The position numbers were made by a program, and so were the translations under genes. Below are positions 38,433 through 46,199 of a DNA stretch of 64,000 bases, piece by piece. Source of the stretch: Tubulanus polymorphus (lineage: Eukaryota > Nemertea > Palaeonemertea > Tubulaniformes > Tubulanidae); the NCBI RefSeq assembly GCF_964204645.1, contig NC_134033.1, positions 14,448,155 through 14,512,154 of the forward strand, read 5' to 3'. Under the pieces are notes generated by a model. It made no database searches and was not told the origin of the DNA. It saw nothing but the letters and a program-made list of their open reading frames with translations. The number at the start of each line of letters is the position of its first letter. Within the stretch, counting starts at the first letter, position 1.

Positions 38433-39303
38433 TTACAGCACACTGCACCAACCACTTAACCAATCGCTGTCTTCTTCTTCTGCCATTTCTTTCCTTTTCA
38501 TTTCCCTTTCTTTTGCCTTTTCTGCCTCCTCGTCCCTGAACATAAACACATAGAAATAAATCAAACGCGGTTAATAACTAAATCTGTGAGACGTCTAAGT
38601 ATTTGGCTGGGTGACACGGTGGTGAAGTTCCTTAACCAGTGGTTAAATCATTTATCCACTGGTTAGCCTCTTTTTCATTCGCCCAGCCTCACTTTGAAAT
38701 TAATCACTCATATGATTAAAATGGAGTCGGTTTTGATTGATATCGACAAAAAATTTTTTTCAAACCAATTTAACAGAACAAATTTCAACGTTATTAAAAC
38801 TTGGCTGAAAGGTGATATTCTAGCGTGACTTCTATCCGTGACTCCTCGCATAAAAGTTCAGCTATAAAGTTTATCCGATCTCTTTCAAAACGCAATCTTT
38901 CTCTTAAACATTCATCCGAAAATTTATTTAGATGCTCGAATCGATTAACTCTGTCAAGCCAAATGCAGGCAATAAAAACTACGTCGGCCATTTTAACCAC
39001 TGGTTGAGAACTTAACATAACCCTATAGGTCGTTTAACTTTAACCGATGGTTGGACAATTAAACCATAGGTTAAATTTTTGAGCAACCCAATCTAACCAA
39101 CGGTTAAGAGTTTAACCTGGCTTTGAGCAACCGCCAGCCCCTCGTGTTCAAATGTGCACTCACCTCACCGCACGATCCGTAGGCAATGCATCATAAGTAG
39201 CAACATTTGAAGGCTTAATCTCGTTGTTACTTTTCGGTTTTGGGGTCTCACTATCCAAATTCGAATGGGGTTTTACTCTCAGTTGAGAACTGTTGGAAGA
39301 CAT
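38433..39303 (-). CDS. Small charged protein ending in CSVL, two exons
   Basis: Exons 39303-39164 and 38535-38433 (minus), phase 2, encode 80 residues. The N-terminal half is polar and Lys/Pro-rich (TPKPKSNNEIKPSNVATYD, the family motif), then ALPTDRAVR to the junction. Exon 2 begins DEEAEKAKEREMKRKE, a likely charged helix, and ends SDWLSGWCSVL. CSVL is a plausible CaaX (geranylgeranyl-type) box, and the final WLSGWCSVL is shared exactly with the 41 kb gene. No Cys-rich middle, no signal peptide. The intron carries a Harbinger-like insertion. A near-identical first exon occurs at 45.0 kb. Confidence 0.68.
38603..39150. mobile_element. Harbinger-like element in an intron
   Basis: Ends carry related, inverted ggctgg-type termini and repeated TTAACC...GGTTAA palindromes. 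The interior holds a transposase-like fragment. A deleted relative lies at 44.7 kb, in the equivalent intron of the paralogous gene. Confidence 0.5.
38794..39018 (-). pseudogene. HARBI1/PIF-Harbinger transposase N-terminal fragment
   Basis: A 74-codon frame with SDECLRERLRFERDRINFIA, resembling the conserved N-terminal helix of HARBI1-type nucleases (SDExxxxRYRFSRxxI). The catalytic DDE part is absent, so it cannot be a working transposase. Identified by pattern only. Confidence 0.45.
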
Positions 39304-39368
39304 TTCCGTAAACTTCGATGGCAACTTGGGATCAGCTCGAATTCAGAAATGTCCAACATGAACATTAT

Positions 39369-39401
39369 ATTTATAGTCAGCGAAAGAATCGATATTTACA
39401 T
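39369..39401 (-). promoter_or_regulatory. TATA box and degenerate octamer of the 39.3 kb gene
   Basis: TATAAAT at 39375-39369 (minus), 66 bp from the ATG, with ATTTACAT (one mismatch to the octamer) at 39394-39401. Confidence 0.55.
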
Positions 39402-39769
39402 GATAATTGAATAGACATTTGCGCCATTGGCTAATAAATTTAATGTATTACCTACCACGCCCCTTCGAGTGATTTATAGCTCAACGAAAAAAAAACAACT
39501 TCAATGAATTAAGAAAAAAAGTTCGTTTAAGAATTTAGAACATTTTCATCATAGATTTCATAAGATCTACAATGGTCGTGTATCTTTGATACTGGTCTTA
39601 AATTGATTTTCTCTCGAAATCAAAATCCTTTTGCCCAAAATGATTTACTCCTTTTCTCTTTGTATATCGCAAAAAGAAAGCGATATATTTTCGGTTATCT
39701 ATTTTAGCATTCGACAGCCTCCGAAATCGATCGGTGCTGACGATTCTAAACAGACTACTCGCCATACTT

Positions 39770-39900
39770 GTGGGGAAAACATCGGTTAGAATTGTGCTAA
39801 ACCGGTGGCACTACCCAACATTCGCAATGAATTCTAGTCGTTTTTCGACCCGCGTAACAATAATCTTACATCATCGCTCTAAACTCTTTAACAGTGAACT
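39770..39900 (-). pseudogene. Relic of a 42.3 kb-type Cys-rich cluster gene
   Basis: On the minus strand the codons for TVKEF, CYAGRKTTRI and HCEC are recognisable and match the second half of the 42.1-42.3 kb gene (TAKECW, CCYAGLKTIRI, NCEC), but an in-frame stop follows the first piece and the 5' part is missing. Confidence 0.6.
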
Positions 39901-40243
39901 TTGTGAAGTCTTTCTGAAAAAATATCGCTTTCTTATCGATAACACATTCCCTTTATTCGAAGCCGAATCTCCTCAATGCGTCTCCTGTCGTATCGTTGCT
40001 ACTGTGACAAGATTTTTGTTTACAATCATTATTCGAATTCCGAGTTTTGCACTACACACAAAAACAGACTGTTTCGGATTGCGAAATGAGATCAGAAACG
40101 ACCAAGAAACAGAAAAAAAAAATACTTTTACGGCTTAAATGAAGTGTTAATTGAACATTTCATTTTTCAATCATTTTCATCTTTTTTTAAGCGATTGGTT
40201 ACAATGTTTGTTCATTCCAATACAATTATCATTAACTAACCTA

Positions 40244-40732
40244 TTATTTATTTTTGATTGTCCACGAACTTTTTGGGATATTTCGCTTAATTTTGGGTGC
40301 GCATACCTCAAATATGTCTTAATCGAATCAGTAGAGTTGTGCAGTCAAGATGAATCATCGTTTTTATATCCATTTTGTTCCGAGTTGGCCTATGATAGCG
40401 CAACCATTGCGGCCGTGCCCGCGTAGTGAAACACGTGCGAGCAATGTACTCTCCCCATAGAAAATAAACTTACCCAGGTCACATGGTACACACTGCTCAT
40501 TAGCATAAAGAAGTAAACAAACTGGAACAAAATGGCGGTCTCTCTTGCCGATTTAAAGCTCAATTTTCGAGAATATCAATCCTTCAACTCGGAACAAAAT
40601 GGATATAAGAACGATGATTTATCTGGACTGCACAACTCTGCTGTCTGCTGGTTCGATTAAGACATATTTGAGGTATGCACACCCAAAATTAAGCGAAATA
40701 TCCCAAAAAGATCGTGGACAATCAAAAATAAA
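40244..40732. mobile_element. Long inverted-repeat (foldback) element
   Basis: Arms of about 150 bp (40244-40395 and 40570-40732) are complementary over most of their length, beginning tttattttt gattgtccacga and including ctcaaatatgtcttaatcga and attttgttccgagttg. The middle, about 180 bp, is not repeated. It lies between duplicated spacer segments just downstream of the 41 kb gene. Confidence 0.7.
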
Positions 40733-40958
40733 TAGACTTTAGAATTAAACTATTTCAGTGGAACCTCGTTACAGAGTGCCCCAGAAAATGTGTGCTTTAT
40801 TATTCGTCGATAGTTCGTCGCATTCAGCATAGAATTAACTAAATTGTCTTTCATGGGTTGAAGTCGTATAAATCGTTACATCCAATAGTTACATGCAATC
40901 ATGAAGTTCGTCAAAACCAGGTTTCACTGTAGAATCAGAGAGAATACATCGGAATTCC

Positions 40959-41506
40959 TTACAGCACACTGCACCAACCACTTAACCAACCACCATAACC
41001 GCCTTTTCTTCCCCGTCCTCTGAAAATATACATATAGAAATAAATTGAACGCGGTTAATCATTAAGTCTGCGGGTGACAATATGATATGTGGCTGGCAGA
41101 TGTTATCCACCATTTCGATTTATAACCAATCATTCATAACTAAAAAAGCTAAAAAAAATTGATACCTTGTTTCTCCTTTCTGCTGAGCTTAAAAGTTGAT
41201 ACTTTTTTCTTAAATTATGATCAAGACATACAATAAGAGACCCGGCAGCTATTGAAACGACCCTGTCTATGGAGATATGACAACAATTCCATCCTATATT
41301 TGTCCTCGTAAAATAGTTTCATGTACGAAAGACTTTTGAAGAAATTGAATCTGGATTTGTTAAGATGATCAAAAGCGCACTCACCGATAACGAGCTACAT
41401 CCCAACTTGGAATATTTGAAGGCTTAATCCGCATAAGACTGCGGGAAACGTTATTAATCTGATGGATCACACGATTCCACTCTGTATTGTTACCGTTGGA
41501 AGGCAT
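40959..41506 (-). CDS. Very small protein with RG/GY-rich tail ending CSVL, two exons
   Basis: Exons 41506-41385 and 41019-40959 (minus), phase 2, encode only 60 residues. Exon 1 starts MPSNGNNTEWNRVIHQINN and ends with the family motif IKPSNIPSWDVARYR. Exon 2 encodes RGRKGGYGGWLSGWCSVL and stop, with the same CaaX-like ending as the 38.4 kb gene. The ATG at 41506 was preferred to an in-frame ATG at 41578, which would sit almost on the TATA-like box. The intron contains a GTTTCTC-family MITE fragment. No signal peptide. Function unknown. Confidence 0.65.
41155..41290. mobile_element. GTTTCTC-family MITE, partial (copy 3)
   Basis: Begins gataccttgtttctcctttc and contains ctgctgagcttaaaagttga and acccggcagctattgaaacg. 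The second end is truncated. Confidence 0.55.
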
Positions 41507-41582
41507 TTTATTTTCCGTAAATTCGATGGCGAGATTCGTTAAGGGCAGTTTAAATTCAAAAACCTCCGCTCTGGACATTCAT

Positions 41583-41617
41583 ATTCATACGTACGCAGCA
41601 AAGACCGATATTTGCAT
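41583..41617 (-). promoter_or_regulatory. Octamer and TATA-like sequence of the 41.5 kb gene
   Basis: ATTTGCAT at 41610-41617 and a degenerate TATGAAT at 41589-41583 (minus), about 80 bp before the chosen ATG. Confidence 0.5.
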
Positions 41618-42066
41618 AACTATGAGCGAAGAAATCGTGTATTCGCGCTATTTGCTGGTGAACTAATTTATTATTATATATTCACATTCCTTCGAGTTAT
41701 TTATAGTTCGACGGAAAACCCGACGGAATCACGAAACATCGCAAAAAAGTCATAAAAGAGTGGATTTAGAAATAGTTCGTTCAAGAACAACGAACATTTT
41801 CACCACAGATTTCATAAGATCTATAATTGTCATGTATATTTGATACTATTGTATTGAATCGATTTTCACTTGGAATTCATCCTATTTCAACACTCCGCGC
41901 ATCCGAGAATAGTGACATTCAAAGAATTATTTGACCAGAAATATTTGTCCACTTTTTTTGTTTCAAAATCGCATCAAGAATGATAATTTTGGTTATTTGT
42001 TTTATTCGATTGGCGCTGACGATTCTAAGGAGAACACGAATTTCGTCTGAAAACTTACCATTTTTT

Positions 42067-42330
42067 CTATTTGCGATAAGTGTCGGCAGTAGGAAGGTTA
42101 GAACTACGCTGATCCGGTGACACTACCCCACATTCGCAATTAATTCTAATCGTTTTTAGTCCCGCGTAACAACAATCAAGCGTCGTCGCCCAACACTCTT
42201 TCGCAGTATGATTCTGCTGGCCGTTTGGATATTTCTGATATTCGCAACAAGTTGAAGTACATTGTGTAATCAATCTGCCGTTCTTCGTTTCAAACGAGCA
42301 TTCTTTCTCGTGTGTGAAATTGTTCTTCAT
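42067..42330 (-). CDS. Small Cys-rich cluster protein without CaaX tail
   Basis: An 87-residue frame. Cys pattern: KECSFE, ITQC, TCCEYQKYP, KECW, DCCYAGLKTIRINCECG, then the family motif RSSNLPTADTYRK and a stop. A strong donor (gtaagt, 42058-42057) follows the stop by about 7 nt, at the place where other members splice to the tail exon, so here the tail has become untranslated. The stop is too close to the junction to be expected to trigger nonsense-mediated decay. No signal peptide. Sister gene at 43.0 kb; decayed copies at 45.6 and 39.8 kb. Confidence 0.65.
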   Translation of the reverse strand: MKNNFTHEKECSFETKNGRLITQCTSTCCEYQKYPNGQQNHTAKECWATTLDCCYAGLKTIRINCECGVVSPDQRSSNLPTADTYRK

Positions 42331-42389
42331 TTTGTCAAACCAATATTCAACTGAACTCGATATTCGTCCTCACATTGCCGTATTCAATT

Positions 42390-42480
42390 CAATGCATTGC
42401 AGAGGACAATGTTGATTGGTTATTTTCAATCACGTGACAGCTATTGGAATGGATACCATTTAACCAATCGCCTTTATAAA
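42390..42480 (-). promoter_or_regulatory. Promoter block shared with the 43 kb gene (CCAAT and CACGTG)
   Basis: gttgattgg, then cacgtgacagctattgg, are shared with gttgattgg...ctcgtgacagctcttgg at 43160-43205. On the gene strand these are inverted CCAAT boxes flanking a CACGTG/CACGAG site. A TATAAA lies at 42474-42480, but rather far from the ATG. Confidence 0.4.
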
Positions 42481-42827
42481 TCGCGCCATTCAGACGAGTT
42501 TTTTATCATTTAAACCTTTGTATGGTGAAAAACTATATTCGTTCAGAGTTCCTCAAATTCCAAATATTTACAATCAAATTCCTTATATTTTCACTCGACC
42601 TGGGCTTAACTTTCTTTTCATATATCTTCAAAAACTGCAATTAACTTAGAACTACGACGGGTATTTTTACCGGACTTTTTGCCGATTGCTTTTTGTTCCA
42701 AATGATATATTTCAACTGAATGAATATCGGTAGATTTATTCAAATGTTTAATCGCATTCACTTCGTCAAATTCAATCGATCCTGACCATACTAAAAAGGA
42801 CCTCATTCTCGCCAACTACTTACCTTA

Positions 42828-43079
42828 TTATTTTCTGATTTGATCAAAAACAGGCAGGTTGGAATTCCGCACTTCGCTCCCGGTCCATTTCCCACATACA
42901 CAATTAATTTTCATCGTTTTGTCTACCCCGTTGGTATATTTCACCTCTGCCAGACAATACTTATCATTATGAGTTAGAACATCCGGATATTTTCTAAATT
43001 CATCACAACTTTGATCACATTGTTGCACCAATTTGTCGCCCTTCCTTTCGAACGAGCACGCATTTGAGTGAACGGACAT
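42828..43079 (-). CDS. Small Cys-rich cluster protein without CaaX tail (sister copy)
   Basis: An 83-residue frame: SNACSFERKGDKLVQQCDQS, CDEFRKYP, KYCLAEV, KTMKINCVCGKWTG, then the motif RNSNLPVFDQIRK and a stop. A gtaagt donor lies 4 nt after the stop, as in the 42.3 kb sister. TATATATA at 43131-43138 lies about 55 bp before the ATG. The shared KINCxCG, SNLP and RK ending place it in the family; no known domain is recognised and there is no signal peptide. Confidence 0.65.
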   Translation of the reverse strand: MSVHSNACSFERKGDKLVQQCDQSCDEFRKYPDVLTHNDKYCLAEVKYTNGVDKTMKINCVCGKWTGSEVRNSNLPVFDQIRK

Positions 43080-43597
43080 TTTGCTTGGTCAATCGAAAGT
43101 TTACCCGAATATTTGCGAATATTCGCCTGATATATATAGGCAAATTTGATGCATCGCGAGTGGCGTTGATTGGCCAATGTTTTATCTCGTGACAGCTCTT
43201 GGCCTACTAATTGATAAGATTTATCACCCATAAAACTGAAAACCAGTGCTCTACTTCAAGTCGAAATAGAATTCTTTATTTGCACTCGGTGTGCACTCGA
43301 TTTTCCATTCATTTAAGAAATTGCTATCAATTTCCTTTTTCAAAGAACATCTATTCGTTAGACGAATGTTTAAAGCGCGTTTGTTTTACCTAATTAGGTT
43401 TTGCATCAGAGATGAAAGACCTACGAGTATTTGCCGTACAGTTCTGCTAGTTTCTTGTTTTGAAAACGATTCATTCCAAATTTGTTTTAAATAATTCCCT
43501 CAAACCACTGAGCGCCATGCAGGGCATTATTAGCAGTTTAGGTGTTATTTTTTCCCAATGGGGAGAGACCAGAGAATAACTTTCGACCAAGAAATTC

Positions 43598-43682
43598 TGT
43601 CGCCGCCAGGGTTGAACCTATAAACCCTGGATTGACGAGACCAGCGATCGGTGGCTTAAACCACCCTGCCACTGCGCCTCAA
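43598..43682 (-). repeat. tRNA-derived SINE-like fragment
   Basis: On the minus strand it reads ggcgcagtggcagggtggtt, then taggttcaaccctgg, i.e. a tRNA-like A-box region and B box at about tRNA spacing, without a folding anticodon arm. Probably a SINE head. Confidence 0.45.
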
Positions 43683-43739
43683 AAAGTAATTATCAGTATA
43701 TTCAAGTATTTGATATTTCTTCTCTGGCAGACCTTTTTG

Positions 43740-44282
43740 ATGATATCTTTGTGAAGGTTTTTTTCGGGGCGTTTTGAAAATTATCGTTTTCTTATCGATA
43801 GCACTTTCCCTTAATTCGTAGTCGAATCTCCTCATTGCGTCTCCTGTCGTGATGTTGCTAATGTTGCTACTGTGACTAGATTTTTGTTTACAATCATTAT
43901 TCGAATTACAAGTTTTGCGCTCCACATAGAAACAGTTTCAGATTGCGAAATGAGATCAGAAACGACCAATAAACCGAAAAAATACTTTTAAGGCTTAAAT
44001 TAAGTATTAATTGATCATTTTATTCTTTTTTCTCTTAAACTATTTCAACCTCGGAACCTCGTTACAATGAACGTGCACCAGAAAATCTGTGATTTATAAG
44101 CGATTATTCGTCGATAGTTCTTCGCATTCATTATAGAATCAACTAATTTGTCTTTCTTGGGATGAAGTCCTAAGTCCGTAATGTCCGATAAATCGTTATA
44201 TCCAAAAGTTACATGCAATCATGAAGTTCGTCAGGTTTCACTGTAGAATCAGAGAGCATACATCGGAATTCCTTACAATTCG
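43740..44282. other. Duplicated spacer between cluster genes
   Basis: Shows the recurrent spacer blocks (cttatcgata, cctgtcgtgatgttgct, acaatcattattcgaatt, gagatcagaaacgacca, cgatagttcttcgcattc, gtttcactgtagaatc) in the same order as at 39920-40130 and 40800-40940. No coding gene is seen. Confidence 0.5.
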
Positions 44283-45001
44283 TTATTTTTTAGACCACCA
44301 ACCTCCACCACTGCCTTTTTCTTCTGGCTTCTCTACCGGATCCCTGAACATAAACGTATGAAAATAAATCAAGACTCGTTACTGATTCTCTCAGTGGGAC
44401 TCAATTCGGCTGGGTGTCTGAATATGATATAATCGTTCGCAGACACGTTATCCCCCATCTCGATTTATAACTATAATTCATAACTAATGCAATAAATCGA
44501 AAATCATGAAATGAAACTGTGCTTGAAACGACCGTGTCTGACAACAATTTCAACCATAAGTTCGAGTTTGCCTTCTCGTAAAATAGTTGATACGGATGAG
44601 AAATTATACGGACTAATTCAGATTTTCAAACGCGCACTCACCTCCGATATACATCATTACCGCCAATATTTGAAGGCTTAATCTTTATATCACTACGGGG
44701 TTCTCGGGTTTAGGCAATTTAACCATCGGTTAAATTTTTGAGCAACCCGATCTAACCGACGGTTAAAAAGCTTAACGGTCGGTTGGGGATTAAACCAACG
44801 GTTAAGAGTTTAACCTGGCTTCGAGCAACCGCCGGTCCCTCATGTTCAAATGTACACTCACCTCATCGCACGATCCGTAGGCAATGCATCATAAGTAGCA
44901 ACATTTGAAGGCTTAATCTCGTTGTTACTTTTGGGTTTTGGGGTCTGACTATCCAAATAATCATGGCGTTTCACTTCCTTTAGATGACTGTTGGAAGACA
45001 T
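44283..45001 (-). CDS. Small cluster protein, apparent hybrid gene with Trp/Lys ending
   Basis: Exons 45001-44862 and 44343-44283 (minus), phase 2, encode 66 residues. Exon 1 is 140 nt, as in the 39.3 kb paralogue, and very similar (TPKPKSNNEIKPSNVATYD, ALPTDRAMR). Exon 2 encodes DPVEKPEEKGSGGGWWSKK and stop; it resembles the RG/GY tail of the 41 kb gene but the WCSVL end is replaced, so no CaaX box. A relic first exon of another member lies inside the intron, so exon 2 probably belonged to that gene. The octamer/TATA promoter is present. Function unknown. Confidence 0.62.
44642..44704 (-). pseudogene. Relic first-exon end of a cluster gene (SNIGGNDVYRR)
   Basis: The minus strand encodes KIKPSNIGGNDVYRR followed by gtgagtgcgc, matching the end of exon 1 and the intron start of the 41 kb gene (IKPSNIPSWDVARYR, gtgagtgcgc). 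Its 5' part is replaced by the Harbinger-like repeat. Confidence 0.65.
44710..44850. mobile_element. Deleted Harbinger-like element copy
   Basis: Shares ttaaatttttgagcaaccc, ggttaagagtttaacctggc and gagcaaccgcc with 39060-39140 and sits at the same distance from the exon 1 donor of the paralogous gene. The transposase fragment is missing. Confidence 0.55.
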
Positions 45002-45098
45002 TTCCGTAAAATTTCGATGGATAGTTTCGATGCTATGAGTGACTAGAATTCAATTTGAAATCAGCTTGAATTCAGAAACTTCCAATCTGACCATAAAG

Positions 45099-45131
45099 TT
45101 ATAAAGTCAGCGTAAGAGCCGATATTTGCAT
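45099..45131 (-). promoter_or_regulatory. TATA-like box and POU octamer of the 45.0 kb gene
   Basis: TTTATAA at 45105-45099 (minus) and ATTTGCAT at 45124-45131, the same spacing as in the other members. Confidence 0.6.
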
Positions 45132-45544
45132 AATTGGATAGACATGTCTTCGCGTCATTTGCTGATAGATTAATGCATTACTAGTCACGCCCCCTTCGAG
45201 TTAGAGCTCAACGGAAAAACCAAAAACCAAAATATTTGATTGAACTAAGAAAAAAGTTCGTTCAAGAATTTAGAACATTTTCATCATAGACTTCATAAAA
45301 TCTATAATTGTCGTATATCTTTGATACTTGTCTTGAATTGATTTTCTATCGAAATTAAAATCCTTTTGACCAAAATGATTTATTTACTTTTTGCATCAAA
45401 ATCGCAAAAATAATGCGATACATTTTCGATTATTTATTTCAGCAATCGACAGCCTCCGAAATCGATCGGTGCTGACGATTCTAAACAGACTACTTTATCT
45501 GCGGGGAAAACGTCGTATAAGTAGGACGGTTAGAATTGTGCCTA

Positions 45545-45747
45545 ACCGGTAGCACTACCCCAATTCTAATCTTTTTTAGCCCCGCGTAACAGCAATTTTA
45601 CATCATCGCGCAAAACTCTTTAACAGTATGTCTCTGCGGGTCGTGTGGATACTTCTGATATTCGTAACAAGTTGGAATACATTCTATTATCAACCTATCG
45701 TTTTTCCTTTCAAACAAGCCTTATTTCCTGTGTTTGAAATCGGTCAT
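45545..45747 (-). pseudogene. Pseudogene of the 42.3 kb Cys-rich gene
   Basis: The minus strand still encodes RLIIEC, CYEYQKYPHDPQRHTVKEFC and NCCYAGLKKIRI in the order of the 42.3 kb gene (RLITQC, CCEYQKYPNG, HTAKECW, DCCYAGLKTIRI), but has in-frame stops after the first few codons and before NCCY, and has lost the CxCG segment. Confidence 0.75.
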
Positions 45748-45865
45748 TTTGTTTGTGTAAAACTACTGGCCGTGTTTGCACCGCATGTATGTCTACATAC
45801 GTGGCGATTTTTCCGTGAAAAAAACTTTCCTTAATCGCGAGCTTGTTTAGATACTGACCATTTAC

Positions 45866-46128
45866 GTACGATATTTTCGTGTCGCGTCTGTCGTCGGTAG
45901 GTTGCTTCCACCTGTTATACGATCATCCCCTTTTATCACATCACAATAGCAGAAAATCAGCGTTTTACGGTCACGTTTTATGAATTGGCAATCTGTTCTG
46001 AAATGTTCTTGCGCGTAATTCTTCCCTCCGCAGTTACAGAGCAGTGTTAGAACGCGTCTCGTATCGATTCGCCACTTGTGCCTGCAGCTTGGACCGTGCA
46101 ATTCGGTTTTAACACCGGTAATAGGCAT
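45866..46128 (-). CDS. Small Cys-rich cluster protein, first exon only identified
   Basis: Exon 1 46128-45866 (263 nt, phase 2) ends at a gtaaat donor. The chosen start MPITGVKTELHGPSC matches MSATGSRREEHYNNRC and MLPTGYRREDHYHDAC of the paralogues; an upstream ATG at 46167 lies within about 10 bp of a TATAAAA-like box. The body has LLCNCGG, a Cys before the basic stretch, LIFCYCDVIKGDD and the family motif GGSNLPTTDATRKYR. I could not find its second exon with confidence, so the C-terminus is unknown. Confidence 0.6.
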
Positions 46129-46199
46129 GTTTTCGTTTTGATAAATCTGAAATGCCGGTGCATTCATTGTTTTATATTTTCTGTATTTCTACGAAAAGA

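Noticed and set aside
42618-42815. 65-codon minus-strand frame downstream of the 43 kb gene, considered as its second exon
   Set aside because: It overlaps the start of the intron and shows no tail motif (SWC, WLSGW) of the family.
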